DNA of 64,000 bases from Brachybacterium timonense (lineage in GTDB: Bacteria > Actinomycetota > Actinomycetes > Actinomycetales > Dermabacteraceae): NCBI RefSeq assembly GCF_900258505.1, contig NZ_LT984895.1, forward strand, positions 1,727,102 through 1,791,101. Direction: 5' to 3'. The notes under the pieces are model-generated. The model was not told where the DNA came from. It did not search any database and saw only the letters and a program-made list of their open reading frames with translations. This document shows, piece after piece, positions 42,809-52,389 of this stretch; position 1 is the stretch's first letter, and each line of letters opens with the position of its first letter. The position numbers and the translations under genes are program-made.

Positions 42809-44755
42809 TCAGAAGACGTCGGGTGGGTCCAGGCGCGCGCGGAGCCGGCCCGGCATCTTCCGGGCTGATCGTGTGGCGACGGCAGCGCGTAGGGAAGCGG
42901 CGAGCTCTCGGCCGCGGGAAGCGTCGATCCGCACCACGGCGCGTTGCTCGTCCTCGGTGTCCGCAGTGGGCACGGGCCCGAACATGGTCGCGCCGTCGGG
43001 TATGGCGGCCATCTGGAGAAATGTGGTGACAGCGTGCCGGTCTCCACGGATCTCCCCCACGCGGGTGAAGGGTGGCAGGTCCAGGGCGCGCCTGTCGTCG
43101 AGCACCCGATCAGGGAAGACCTGCGAGCGGTGGGCGACGAGGTGGCGGACGGCCGGAAGCGTCGCGGTACCGACCACAAGCACCTCGCCGCCGTCCTCCG
43201 CACTGCGGACCAGAGCGATGGCATTGGACCAGCGGCGCACGGCTTCCACGTCGGCGTCGAAGGCGGCACGAGCCAGCATGGCGTCGGCGTCGAGTAGGAG
43301 GGCGGCGGCGTATCGGCCGGGCGGAGCGGGTTCAGCGCCGGGGGTCGCGACGACGATCCCGTGATCGGGCACGTCGGTGTCGTCAAGCGGGCCATGGGCG
43401 CCACCCGCGATTGCGAGCGGTGTGTCCGGGAAGGCGCGGCGCAATTCTTCGGCAGTGCGCACAGAGCCGGTGACCAGTGCCCGGACGGTGCGGCGATGGC
43501 ATTCGGGGCATTCGTACGCGTCGTCTCGTCGGCCGCAGACACCGCACAGCAGATGGCCGCCGTGACCGCTGATCCCGAGCGGTGCGGCGCATTCGGGGCA
43601 GCGTGCCCGGGTGCCGCAGAAGGTGCAAGCGATAGCGGGCACGTACCCGCTGCGCGGTACCTGCACAAGGACCGGCCCGTGTGGGAGGGCGCGGCGCAGA
43701 AGGTCGTGGGCGGCGCGCGGCAGGCGGGATCGTCCAGAGGCTCCTTCGCGGGCACGCAGGTAGTCGTCCATCGCTGTGATCCGCGGCCGGGTCGTATCCC
43801 GGGGTGCCGGGGCCGGGGGCAGATCGACGAGCTGCCCCGTAGCGATCAATCGGCGCACCTCGATTGAAGGAGAGGCAGCTAGCAGGAGCAGGGCGGCGCG
43901 TTCGTGGTGGGAGCGCAGCTGCAGGATGTCCCGGATGTGCGGATAGGGGGCGCGGGGTTCGATGAGTAGGTCGTCGGCCTCATCCCAGCAGATGATCAGG
44001 GAAAGGTTCTGCACCGGGGCGAAGGCGGCGGAACGGTTGCCGATCACGATGCGCGAGCGACCACGCAGGATGCGACGGAAGGCGCGGTAGCGTTTCTCGG
44101 GCCCGTCGGCGCTGGCGAGCTGCTCGTGGTCGATGCCTGCGACGGTGAGCGCGCTGGCCAGGCGCTGCACATCGCGCTGATCGGGGGCGATGAGCAGAGC
44201 GCCACGGTCAGCAGGCAGGGCGGCGACGGCTGCGGCGGCGAGCTGTGTCCACGCATCGGCTGGTTCGAGCATGGCGGCGGCACGCGGCACGGGACCCTCG
44301 GGCGCGCCCGCGCGGGTCAGCAGCGCGCTCAGCCCGGTGTACCGCTGGATCAGTGCGGTACGGGCCGCGTGGTCGGCGGTGATCTCGGCGTCGTCGGCCG
44401 TATCGCTGGTCTGCGCCTCACGTTCTTCGGCCTGTCGGTCAGCGCGTTCTGCGCGGGCATGGCGGGGCGGCAACGCGAGCCGCAGCACATCGGCCACACT
44501 GCCGCCGCAGTGCGCGGCGAGGTCCTCGCACATCCGCAGCATCTGCGGGGCGAGCACCACGTCGTCGGAGACGAGCCGCGTGACCGGGGCAAGCGGGCGA
44601 TCCGTGTCCGGTGTGTGTGTACGGCCCACCATGACGCCGTCGGCGTCACGGCCGGCGAAGCGCACACGCACCCGCATCCCAGGCTCGGCCTGGGCGGTCT
44701 GGGGGGTGAGCGCGTACTCGAAGGGCCGGTCCAGGTGCGGCAGGACACCGAGCAC
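42809..44755 (-). CDS. priA: Actinobacterial PriA (primosomal protein N'), motor site degenerate
   Basis: PriA restarts stalled replication forks. The 648 residues keep the 3'-DNA-end-binding domain (LPHLDRPFEYAL), a helicase-like core with DEAD in IICWDEADDLL, and eight zinc-binding cysteines in four CxxC pairs (CTFC, CPEC, CGVC, CPEC; about residues 385-430). The Walker A loop GxTGSGKT is absent; the equivalent region reads GALLIAPDQRDVQRL. Loss of this loop is typical of actinobacterial PriA. The given GTG start cuts the first strand: upstream codons in frame still read PVAQVR, expected in the family, but there is no ATG/GTG/TTG before an in-frame stop at 44972. The true start is therefore uncertain. 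Confidence 0.85.
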   Translation of the reverse strand: MLGVLPHLDRPFEYALTPQTAQAEPGMRVRVRFAGRDADGVMVGRTHTPDTDRPLAPVTRLVSDDVVLAPQMLRMCEDLAAHCGGSVADVLRLALPPRHARAERADRQAEEREAQTSDTADDAEITADHAARTALIQRYTGLSALLTRAGAPEGPVPRAAAMLEPADAWTQLAAAAVAALPADRGALLIAPDQRDVQRLASALTVAGIDHEQLASADGPEKRYRAFRRILRGRSRIVIGNRSAAFAPVQNLSLIICWDEADDLLIEPRAPYPHIRDILQLRSHHERAALLLLAASPSIEVRRLIATGQLVDLPPAPAPRDTTRPRITAMDDYLRAREGASGRSRLPRAAHDLLRRALPHGPVLVQVPRSGYVPAIACTFCGTRARCPECAAPLGISGHGGHLLCGVCGRRDDAYECPECHRRTVRALVTGSVRTAEELRRAFPDTPLAIAGGAHGPLDDTDVPDHGIVVATPGAEPAPPGRYAAALLLDADAMLARAAFDADVEAVRRWSNAIALVRSAEDGGEVLVVGTATLPAVRHLVAHRSQVFPDRVLDDRRALDLPPFTRVGEIRGDRHAVTTFLQMAAIPDGATMFGPVPTADTEDEQRAVVRIDASRGRELAASLRAAVATRSARKMPGRLRARLDPPDVF

Positions 44756-44925
44756 CCGAACCTGAGCAACGGGCCGTTCCTCGGCGAGGGCGAATCCGGC
44801 CGTCGTGCGCAGCGCACCCGGCTCAGTGGCGTTCCCCGCCGTGTTCTCCGTGTCGGCTGCTGCGGTGGGCGCCGACGGGGCGCCGAACAGGGCGTCCTGC
44901 TGTCCGGCGTCGTGCTCGTCGGCTG

Positions 44926-45309
44926 TCAGCGCCGCACCACCGAGACCAGGTCGCAGACGAAGATCAGGGCCTCACCGGGGGCGATCACGGGCGGTGCGCC
45001 CTGGTCGCCGTAGGCCAGGTGTGCGGGGATCTCGAGGCGGCGGCGGCCGCCGACCTTCATGCCCTGCACACCCTGGTCCCAGCCGCGGATCACCTGACCG
45101 ACGCCCAGCTGGAAGCGGAGTGGCTCGCCACGGTTCCAGGACGCGTCGAACTCCTCACCGGTGGAGTGGGAGACGCCGACGTAGTGGACGTCCACGATGT
45201 CGCCCCGGCCGGCCTCATCGCCGTCACCGACGATCTCGTCGATGATCACGAGGTCAGCGGGGGTGTCGCCTTCGGGCATGTCGATCTCGGGCTTGGTGCG
45301 GTCCTGCAC
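44926..45309 (-). CDS. FKBP-type peptidyl-prolyl isomerase (cytoplasmic)
   Basis: A 127-residue single FKBP domain without signal peptide. Active-site residues are recognisable in VDVHYVGVSHSTGEEFDASW, FQLGVGQVIRGWDQGVQGMKVGGRRRLEIP and AYGDQGAP. It speeds cis-trans isomerisation of proline bonds during folding. It sits between a second, exported FKBP gene (33 bp upstream) and priA. Confidence 0.93.
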   Translation of the reverse strand: MQDRTKPEIDMPEGDTPADLVIIDEIVGDGDEAGRGDIVDVHYVGVSHSTGEEFDASWNRGEPLRFQLGVGQVIRGWDQGVQGMKVGGRRRLEIPAHLAYGDQGAPPVIAPGEALIFVCDLVSVVRR

Positions 45310-45342
45310 GGGTCCTCCTGGAGTGTGATGGTCGGGTAGGGA

Positions 45343-46335
45343 TCAGCCCTCGTGCCGGCGCGCGGCGTCGAGGACGTCGATGACGAAGATCAGGGTCTGG
45401 CCGGCCAGGGGCTGCTGCTCGTTCTTCTCCTCGCCGTAGGCGTCCTTCGGCGGGATCACGAGCATCACCTGGGAGCCGACGGGGATGTCCACCAGATGCT
45501 GGTCCCAGCCGGCGATCACCTGGCCGAGCCCCTGGGTGAAGCCGAAGGGCTGCCCGCGTTCCCAGGAGGAGTCGAACTGCTTGCCGTCACTCCAGGACCA
45601 GCCGGTGTACTGCATGGTGAGGTAGTCGCCCTCACGGGTGGGCTCACCTCCACCGACGATCAGCGTCTCGAGGGTGGTCTCGGCGGGCGGGTCACCCTCG
45701 GGCTTGCCGTCCAGGCTCGGGGCACCGTTCTCATCGAGCTTCACCGCCGGGAAATCGCCTGATGGGTCGCCGGGCTCACCGTCGGCGCGCAGCGGGTCGA
45801 TCTTCCGGTCGACGTCGGCAACCTGAACGAGGGCACGGGCCTGGCCACTCTGGTCCTGCTGCCAGCCGGCCATGGCGAAGCGGCTGCCGAGGGGAACTGT
45901 GGTGAGGAAGCTGTGGGCCTCAGCTCCGAGCGCGTCCGCGGACACGGTCACGCCGGAGGCGGGGGCGCCCTGCCACCAGGACTGCAGGGTCTCCCCTGAC
46001 TGGGCGTCGACGTACATGCTGCGCCAGATGATGTGGTCGCCGTCGGCGATTTTCTCGCCATCGCCCGGCACGATGATGCGCGCCGACGGTGCGCTGATCT
46101 CCAGCGGAGCGCTGAAGCTCACGGTGGGCTCTGCGGCCAGGTCATCGCTGATCTGCACCGCGTCGAGCGCGTCACCGCCGCCGTCGGAGCCGCCCGCATC
46201 AGAGCCCCCGGCATCGGAGGCGCCGCTGCCGTTCTCGGAGCAGGCGGTCAGACCGATCGCGGCGGTGGCAGCGAAGGCAGAGGCAATGAGTGCACGTCGG
46301 CGCAGCAACGGGAGACCTTTCAGTTCGGGGAGCAT
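45343..46335 (-). CDS. FKBP-type peptidyl-prolyl isomerase lipoprotein
   Basis: A 330-residue exported isomerase. From ATG 46335 there is a lipoprotein signal with a twin-arginine-like RRRAL region and the lipobox LTAC (acylated C32). A Ser/Gly/Asp linker follows. Residues about 75-190 look like a degenerate FKBP domain (GDHIIWRSMYVDAQSGE ... PLGSRFAMAGWQ) lacking most active-site aromatics. The last 120 residues are a canonical FKBP domain (MQYTGWSWSDGKQFDSSW, FTQGLGQVIAGWDQHLVD, PPKDAYGE). It lies between pafA and the cytoplasmic FKBP gene. Likely anchored outside the membrane, assisting folding of secreted proteins. Confidence 0.92.
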   Translation of the reverse strand: MLPELKGLPLLRRRALIASAFAATAAIGLTACSENGSGASDAGGSDAGGSDGGGDALDAVQISDDLAAEPTVSFSAPLEISAPSARIIVPGDGEKIADGDHIIWRSMYVDAQSGETLQSWWQGAPASGVTVSADALGAEAHSFLTTVPLGSRFAMAGWQQDQSGQARALVQVADVDRKIDPLRADGEPGDPSGDFPAVKLDENGAPSLDGKPEGDPPAETTLETLIVGGGEPTREGDYLTMQYTGWSWSDGKQFDSSWERGQPFGFTQGLGQVIAGWDQHLVDIPVGSQVMLVIPPKDAYGEEKNEQQPLAGQTLIFVIDVLDAARRHEG

Positions 46336-46417
46336 CACTCGGCGGCGCGAGGATGCACGGACCAGAGTACGTGGCCGGTGGGACAGATGCTGGAGGGCAT
46401 GTGACCGTGGGAGCGGG

Positions 46418-47812
46418 TCACGCCGGAGGCGGGGTGACCTCCTGGGTGTGCGAACGGATCTGATCCAGGAGCGCATCAACCTGATCGGACTGTGTGCAGA
46501 ACGGGTCGAGGATCTGCACGGGGGTGGATCCGGAGCGGGTCAGCCGCATGGTGGTCCAGTCCACGACATGGTCCACACGATGCTCCTGCGCGGTGCGCAC
46601 CACCTGTCCGCGCAGGTGCGCGCGGGTCGTGGACGGTGCAGTGGTGCGCGCCTGCTCGATCCGGTCCGCTCCGAGGATGCGTGGGGCGCGGCCGCGCTCC
46701 TGCAGGGACGCGTGCAGGGAACCGTCGGGGCCAATGTCGTGATAGGCCAGGTCGAGGCGTTCGATCGCGGGATCGGCAAGGTTCACGCCGCGACGCGTGG
46801 ACACCTGTGTGAACAGCTCTTCTTTGATCGCCCAGTCCAGTCGTGTGCGTGCCCAGCTGCGGTCTGCAGTGCGCACGGCATCCAGGGCGCGTTGCCAGGT
46901 CTCCAGGGCGTCGATCTCGTCGGGCTCGGTGGTGTCTGCGGCGTCGGCAGCGAGGTCGTGCCAGCGCTGCTGGATCTCCAGCGCGGTTGTGGTGCCACCG
47001 CTGGCCAGGGGAATCTGCTGCGTACCGGTGAGGTCGCGGGCCACGGCGCGGATCGCGGAGATCGGATCCTCGAGAGCGAGGTCGGGCAGCGCCTGGCCGG
47101 ATTCGATCACGCGCAACACCAGGTCGGTGGTGGCAAAGCGCAGCCAGGTGGACAGCTCACTCATGGTGGAGTCACCGGAGATCACGTGCAGTCGCCGGAA
47201 ACGGCTGGGGTCCCCGTGTGGTTCATCGCGGGTGTTGATGATCGGGCGAGTCCGTGTGGTGGCGGAGGAGACCGTTTCCCACATGTGGTCGCTGCGGCGG
47301 GAGAAGACGAATCGCCCTGTTCCGTCAGGTTCGATCACCACGCCACCGGCGCCGGTGACGATCTGCCGGGTGATCAGGAAAGGCAGCAGGTGCTGGGGCA
47401 GGCGAGTGAATTCGCCACGCCGGTCCACCAGGTAGTTCTCGTGGGAGCCGAAGGAGTTGCCTGCGGAATCCACGTTGTTCTTGAACAGGTGGACCCGCGC
47501 ATCGTTGCCGTCATCAGCCAAGCGCTCATTGACCTGGGCGACAAGGTTCGCGAAGATCTGTTGCCCGGCGACGTCCTGAGCAACGAGTTCCCACCAGGAG
47601 TCGCATTCAGCGGTGGCGTACTCGGGGTGGGAGCCGACGTCCAGGTAGAGGCGCGCCCCATTGGTGAGGAACACGTTGGAGGAGCGCCCCATCGCGACGA
47701 CGGGTCGGAAGAGCTCGCGGGCTGCCTGCTCGGGTTCGAGTCGGCGCGACCCATCGGGGCCGACGCAGACGATTCCGAACTCGGTCTCGAGCCCGCCCAC
47801 GCGACGCCGCAT
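46418..47812 (-). CDS. pafA: Pup-protein ligase PafA
   Basis: Joins the C-terminal glutamate of Pup to lysines of target proteins, using ATP. Start ATG 47812 follows GGGGGAGAG. The 464-residue protein is a carboxylate-amine ligase related to glutamine synthetase. Motifs: MRRRVGGLETEFGI at the N-terminus (metal/ATP glutamates), NGARLYLDVGSHPEYAT with the catalytic aspartate, HLFKNNVDSAGNSFGSHENYL and [11 protein letters not shown]. The C-terminal Pup-binding domain is present. It is 79 bp after pup. In proteasome-bearing actinobacteria prcB and prcA lie between pup and pafA; here they do not. Confidence 0.97.
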   Translation of the reverse strand: MRRRVGGLETEFGIVCVGPDGSRRLEPEQAARELFRPVVAMGRSSNVFLTNGARLYLDVGSHPEYATAECDSWWELVAQDVAGQQIFANLVAQVNERLADDGNDARVHLFKNNVDSAGNSFGSHENYLVDRRGEFTRLPQHLLPFLITRQIVTGAGGVVIEPDGTGRFVFSRRSDHMWETVSSATTRTRPIINTRDEPHGDPSRFRRLHVISGDSTMSELSTWLRFATTDLVLRVIESGQALPDLALEDPISAIRAVARDLTGTQQIPLASGGTTTALEIQQRWHDLAADAADTTEPDEIDALETWQRALDAVRTADRSWARTRLDWAIKEELFTQVSTRRGVNLADPAIERLDLAYHDIGPDGSLHASLQERGRAPRILGADRIEQARTTAPSTTRAHLRGQVVRTAQEHRVDHVVDWTTMRLTRSGSTPVQILDPFCTQSDQVDALLDQIRSHTQEVTPPPA

Positions 47813-47891
47813 CAGCTCTCCCCCATCGGCTGCGATCCCGTGCTCCCGCGGCGATGAACCGTGCTGACAGGACTGGAGTTCGCCATGGTGG

Positions 47892-48077
47892 TCACTGCCC
47901 GCCCTTTTGCACGAAGGAGCGGACGAACGCTTCAGCGTTCTCTTCGAGCACGGAGTCGATCTCGTCGAGGATGTCGTCGGCGCCCTGCGCGGAGGCGAAG
48001 GTCTGGCCGCCCTCGACGTTCTCGATCGGCTGGTCGTCGTCGCCGGGGCCGCCGGCATGGATGGTCTGCTGGGTCAT
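47892..48077 (-). CDS. pup: Prokaryotic ubiquitin-like protein Pup
   Basis: A 61-residue disordered modifier. The C-terminal half carries the ARC/PafA-binding helix (DDILDEIDSVLEENAEAF) and ends VRSFVQKGGQ. The last residue is Gln, so Dop must deamidate it to Glu before PafA can use it. The ATG overlaps the dop stop by 4 bp, so modifier and deamidase are made together. Confidence 0.97.
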   Translation of the reverse strand: MTQQTIHAGGPGDDDQPIENVEGGQTFASAQGADDILDEIDSVLEENAEAFVRSFVQKGGQ

Positions 48078-49759
48078 GATCGCTCCTTCACATCGGTGGT
48101 GGTGGCGCGTTCGAGCGCGTGCAGGATCTCGGGCAGCGGCTCAGTGGGGTCGATGCCGTGAGTGGCGCACCAGTGTGCTGAGCCGGCGCGGGGGTCGGCG
48201 AGCCGCAGCCGCACCCGTTTCGCGTCGGTGCCCAGGGTCAGCACGTCCCAGCCGGCGCTCGCGACGGCGTGACGGTGCGCGCCGATGAGGCTGCCGCGCA
48301 GGTGCGCGCGGGTGGTGGCTGGCGGTGTGGTGACGGCCTGGTCGATCTCGTGGTCAGTGACCACGCGGCGGGTGCGGCCGGTGCTGATCATCTTCTGCGC
48401 GATCCCCTTGCCGGCTCGCAGATCCGACCATTGCAGGTCGATCGCGGCAAGGCGCGCGTCCTCGGGCGTGAGCCCGTGGCGGTCTGCGTAGCGCTCGAGC
48501 AGCGCCTGTTTGGTGGTCCATTCCAGGCGGCCCTGCGTAGCCAGGGGGTCCTGGTCGAGCAGGTCGAGCAGCTCGCGCCAGCGCTGCAGCACGTCAGCTG
48601 TCTCCGCGTCGTCGAGATCAGCGATCGTGGTGATCGCCTCGAGGTAGCGGCGCTGTACGTCGAGCGCTGATGCCGTGGCACCATCACGCAGCGGCACACG
48701 GGTGCGCAGCGTGGGATCGTGGCTGATCTCGCGCAGTGCCGTGACGGGGCTCGCCAGCGCCACGTCAGGGAGCACGCGGGTGCCGGCGCAGTGTTCGTGC
48801 TCCAGCGCGGCGAGCACCAGCGAGGTCATGCCGAGTGCGAGATAGGTCGGCTCCTCGAGGGTGGTGGCATCCCCCAGGATGACGTGCAGGCGGCGGTGGC
48901 GGGAGGCGTCCGCATGGGGTTCGTCCCGCGTGTTGATGATGGGACGGTTCATGGTGGTCTCCAGCCCCACTTCCTCTTCGAAGAAGTCGGCGCGTGAGGA
49001 GATCTGGTAGCCCGGCTCCTGGCTGCGAGTGCCGCGGCCCACACGTCCGGCGCCGACGAGGATCTGCCGGGTGACCAGGAACGGGGTGAGCGCTTCGACC
49101 ACACGGTCGAAGGGCACGGCGCGGTCGAGCAGATAGTTCTCGTGGGTGCCGTAGCTGGAGCCCTTGGAGTCGGTGTTGTTCTTGTACAGCACAGCCGCGG
49201 GGACCTCACCGGCCTGCTCGAGCAGATCCATGGCCCGGCGGGCGATCCGCTCCCCCGCGCGATGCCAGATCACGCCGTCACGAGCCGTGGTGACCTCCGG
49301 CCCGGAATATTCAGGGTGGGCGTGGTCCACGTACCAGCGGGCACCGTTGCGCAGCACGGCGTTACCGATGGAGCGGTGCACTGCCCACTGCAGGATGTCT
49401 GCGTCGGTGCCGTCAGGAGCGATCTCAGGTGCCTGCAGGGGGGCGTCAAGGTCGATGCTGGGCACATGGGCCCCGTGCGCGTCAGGCACGGCATCGGTGA
49501 GCTGGCTGGGGTGGGCGGCGGCACGCTGCAGCTCGAATCCACGGGCGTCGCGCAGCGGTGTCTCATCGCCGTAATCCCAGCGCACTCGGGTGCCGCGCTC
49601 CCCTTCGCTGTTCTCCAGCAGGGCATAGGCACCCACCACCAGATGCGAGAGCAGCACGGAGCTGGCGGCGCCGCGGCGTTCGCGCTCTGCGGGGTCGGCA
49701 TGGACGATGCCGAACTCGGTCTCGATGCCCATCACGCGTTCGGTGCGGATCCCGGTCAC
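48074..49759 (-). CDS. dop: Pup deamidase/depupylase Dop
   Basis: Converts the C-terminal Gln of Pup to Glu and removes Pup from substrates. The 561-residue paralog of PafA begins [11 protein letters not shown] and has a roughly 35-residue segment after residue 40 (GYALLENS... region) that contains the Dop-specific loop. [18 protein letters not shown] carries the catalytic aspartate, followed by [20 protein letters not shown] and [12 protein letters not shown]. It overlaps arc (ATGA) upstream and pup downstream. Dop versus PafA identity rests on length, loop and position next to arc. Confidence 0.96.
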   Translation of the reverse strand: MTGIRTERVMGIETEFGIVHADPAERERRGAASSVLLSHLVVGAYALLENSEGERGTRVRWDYGDETPLRDARGFELQRAAAHPSQLTDAVPDAHGAHVPSIDLDAPLQAPEIAPDGTDADILQWAVHRSIGNAVLRNGARWYVDHAHPEYSGPEVTTARDGVIWHRAGERIARRAMDLLEQAGEVPAAVLYKNNTDSKGSSYGTHENYLLDRAVPFDRVVEALTPFLVTRQILVGAGRVGRGTRSQEPGYQISSRADFFEEEVGLETTMNRPIINTRDEPHADASRHRRLHVILGDATTLEEPTYLALGMTSLVLAALEHEHCAGTRVLPDVALASPVTALREISHDPTLRTRVPLRDGATASALDVQRRYLEAITTIADLDDAETADVLQRWRELLDLLDQDPLATQGRLEWTTKQALLERYADRHGLTPEDARLAAIDLQWSDLRAGKGIAQKMISTGRTRRVVTDHEIDQAVTTPPATTRAHLRGSLIGAHRHAVASAGWDVLTLGTDAKRVRLRLADPRAGSAHWCATHGIDPTEPLPEILHALERATTTDVKERS

Positions 49760-51324
49760 GGCGCCTCCTCCTCGTTGCTTCGTGAGCCGATGGGACGCAG
49801 CGGTACGACGGCATCGACCCGTCGGCCGCGCCGGCCGGAGATCCGGGCCCAGTCCTCGGGGTGCGCACCGGAGGGTAGATCTTCGTTCTGGGCGAGTTCG
49901 GTCTCAATCGCAGTGCGTAGATGCTCATGCCCCACGCCCGCGTGGCCGGTCTCCAGCTGCTCTTTGACGGCGAGCTTCTTCGCGCGGTCGACGATGTTGC
50001 GCAGCGTCGCACCGGAAATGAAGTCCCGGAAGCGCAGGGTTTCGCTGGTGCCGTCGGAGTAGTCCAGCCGCAGGTAGGCGGAGGCATCGGAATCGTCGTA
50101 GATCTGATCGATCGCCCGATCCAGCAGCTCATTGCGGTTCTCACGCAACGGCACAGAATCATCTAAGTGGAGTGCAAGGATTTCGCGGCCGGCGGCGGCA
50201 TCGGGGCGGCGGATGCGGATCTTCACGTCGAGCCGGCCGGGCCGCAGAATGGCGGGGTCGATCATGTCCTCCCGGTTGGAGGCACCGATCACGATCACGT
50301 TCTCGAGGGATTCCACGCCGTCGATCTCGGCGAGCAGCTGCGGCACGACGGTCGTCTCGACGTCGCTGGACAGTCCACTGCCGCGGGTGCGGAACAGCGA
50401 CTCCATTTCGTCGAAGAACACGACCACGGGATGCCCGGCGTGGGCGCGTTCGCGGGCTCGTTCGAACACCTGGCGGATGGACCGTTCAGTCTCGCCCACG
50501 TACTTGTTCAGCAGCTCGGGGCCTTTGACGTTCAGGAACGAGGAGTGCGCGGAGGCGTCAGCGGGGTCGATGCCGCGGGCCTCGGCGGAGCGGACCGCAA
50601 GCTCATGCGCGACGGCTTTAGCGATCATGGTCTTGCCACAGCCGGGCGGGCCGTATAGCAGCAGACCCTTCGGGGGTCTGAGCCCGTAGGTGCGGTACAG
50701 GTCCTGCTGCAGGAACGGCAGCTCGACGGCGTCGCGGATCTCTTCGATCTGTGGTCCGAGACCGCCCACCTGGGCGAAGGTCACGTCCGGCACCTGTTCG
50801 AGCACGAGGTCGCCGATGTCGGCTCGGTCGATGCGCTCCAGCACAAGCTGCGCCTTGAGGTCGGCGAGCACCTGATCCGAGGCATGCAGCTGCACGTCGT
50901 CCATGGCGCCGGCGCGGCGCAGCACGCGCAGATCATCCTGTGCGACCTGAACCACGACGCGCCCGTCACGCAGGAGTTCAGTAACGGTCACCACCGACCC
51001 GGCGTCTGCGGCAGGCACTTCCTCCACAGCGGCCAGTGCTTCGTTCAGCAGCAGCTCCACACCGGGCCGCAGCTCGTCCAGGGCGATGCCCGGTGCGGTC
51101 GCGACCCGCAGTCGCCGCCCGTTGTGCAGCACGTCAATGGTGGTGCCGTCGGCGCGGCGCAGGAAGGTGGCGTAGGAGTTCGGTGGATCGCCCACGCGTT
51201 CCAGATCGGCCTTGAGCTGGACGATCTGTGCGCGGGCGGCACGCAACGAGGTGGTCAGGCGGTCGTTGTGGGCGGCGAGGCGGTCGAGCTCGCTGCTCAT
51301 CTCCGCATAGGTTTTCACGCCCAT
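49756..51324 (-). CDS. arc: Proteasome-associated-type AAA ATPase ARC/Mpa without docking tail
   Basis: A 522-residue hexameric unfoldase that recognises Pup. It has an N-terminal coiled coil (about 5-45, [19 protein letters not shown]), two OB folds (about 50-165) and an AAA domain with GPPGCGKT (225-232), VVFFDEME (301-308) and the second region of homology [18 protein letters not shown]. In mycobacterial Mpa the protein ends in a GQYL-like motif whose penultimate Tyr opens the 20S gate. Here the end is RSNEEEAP, with no such motif. With prcBA also absent, it probably acts as a stand-alone unfoldase as in corynebacteria. The start overlaps the trmI stop (TGATG). Confidence 0.95.
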   Translation of the reverse strand: MGVKTYAEMSSELDRLAAHNDRLTTSLRAARAQIVQLKADLERVGDPPNSYATFLRRADGTTIDVLHNGRRLRVATAPGIALDELRPGVELLLNEALAAVEEVPAADAGSVVTVTELLRDGRVVVQVAQDDLRVLRRAGAMDDVQLHASDQVLADLKAQLVLERIDRADIGDLVLEQVPDVTFAQVGGLGPQIEEIRDAVELPFLQQDLYRTYGLRPPKGLLLYGPPGCGKTMIAKAVAHELAVRSAEARGIDPADASAHSSFLNVKGPELLNKYVGETERSIRQVFERARERAHAGHPVVVFFDEMESLFRTRGSGLSSDVETTVVPQLLAEIDGVESLENVIVIGASNREDMIDPAILRPGRLDVKIRIRRPDAAAGREILALHLDDSVPLRENRNELLDRAIDQIYDDSDASAYLRLDYSDGTSETLRFRDFISGATLRNIVDRAKKLAVKEQLETGHAGVGHEHLRTAIETELAQNEDLPSGAHPEDWARISGRRGRRVDAVVPLRPIGSRSNEEEAP

Positions 51325-52379
51325 CAGCGGTCCCTCCCCTGCCGGATATCGCGCAGGGCACGTTTGATCTTGCGCGGCGCCACGCCTCGCTCCCCCAGCT
51401 GCTCGGGGCTCCAGGTGGAGTCGCTGCCGCCGAAGCCGTCGTTCTCTGGATGATTCAGCTCCTCAGCATCCCGAGATCCGGGGGCAGGCCGCGTGGTTCG
51501 CTGCAGCGGTTCGGTGCCGCGTGCCACGCGGCGGCTGGTGAGCAGGAACCCGGTGTGCGCGTTCATACGATGCTCCGGCCGCACGGCAAGGCCTTCCAGA
51601 TGCCAGGGCCGCACGAAGGACTCCCAGGCCGACGGCTCCGTGAACAGCCCACTAGCACGCAAAGCCTCTGCGGTGCGGGACAACTGCGTCACGGTCGCGA
51701 CATAGGTGAGCAGCACACCGCCGCTGACCAGCGCCTGCGCGGCAGCGTCCACGCATTCCCAGGGGGCGAGCATGTCGAGCACGACTCGATCGGCCACGGG
51801 CCCGTCGGCGGATTCTTCGAGGGCGACATCCTGAAAATCACCGATGCTCAGACGCCACGCCGGGTGTGGCGCACCGAAGTAGGTCTCGATGTTCTCGCGG
51901 GCCACCTGCGCGAAGTCCTCGCGGCGTTCGATGGAGTGCACGGAGCCGTCGGGGCCCACAGCCCGCAGCAGCGCGGTGGTCAGGCCGCCGGAACCCACGC
52001 CGGCTTCGAGCACGCGGGCGCCGGGGAAAATGTCGGCCCACATGAGGATCTGCGCGGAGTCCTTGGGGTAGATAATCGCGGCGCCACGCGGCATGGACAG
52101 CATGTAGTCGGCGTACAGGGGGCGCAGCGCCTGATACCGGGTGCCATTGGAGTCGGTGACGGTGCTGCCATCGTCGTGCCCGATGAGGTCGTCGTGGCGC
52201 AGCACGCCGCGGTGGGAGTGGAACTCGCCGCCGGGTTTGAGGGTGATGGTGTGGAGTCGGCCACGGGCGTCAGAGAGTTGGACCTTGTCGCCGAGTTCGA
52301 AGGGTCCGGTGCGGTCGAGGCCGCGGCGTGGTGCGCGCGGAGCGGGGCCCTGGCCTGGGGGTGTCGGCGTATCGGTCAT
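51324..52379 (-). CDS. trmI: tRNA (adenine-N1)-methyltransferase TrmI
   Basis: Makes 1-methyladenosine at position 58 of tRNA T-loops. From ATG 52379 the 351-residue protein has an N-terminal beta domain ([11 protein letters not shown]), then [32 protein letters not shown] with the SAM-binding loop, [11 protein letters not shown]-type acidic strand ([12 protein letters not shown]) and [13 protein letters not shown]. The C-terminal 60 residues are an unusual polar extension ([17 protein letters not shown]...). It lies directly before arc, the standard actinobacterial position. Confidence 0.95.
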   Translation of the reverse strand: MTDTPTPPGQGPAPRAPRRGLDRTGPFELGDKVQLSDARGRLHTITLKPGGEFHSHRGVLRHDDLIGHDDGSTVTDSNGTRYQALRPLYADYMLSMPRGAAIIYPKDSAQILMWADIFPGARVLEAGVGSGGLTTALLRAVGPDGSVHSIERREDFAQVARENIETYFGAPHPAWRLSIGDFQDVALEESADGPVADRVVLDMLAPWECVDAAAQALVSGGVLLTYVATVTQLSRTAEALRASGLFTEPSAWESFVRPWHLEGLAVRPEHRMNAHTGFLLTSRRVARGTEPLQRTTRPAPGSRDAEELNHPENDGFGGSDSTWSPEQLGERGVAPRKIKRALRDIRQGRDR

Positions 52380-52389
52380 GCGGGCAAGT

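Noticed and set aside
45872-47857. 661-codon plus-strand open frame
   Set aside because: It lies opposite pafA and the FKBP lipoprotein gene, both with clear catalytic motifs; the frame has low-complexity Gly/Asp composition and no homology.
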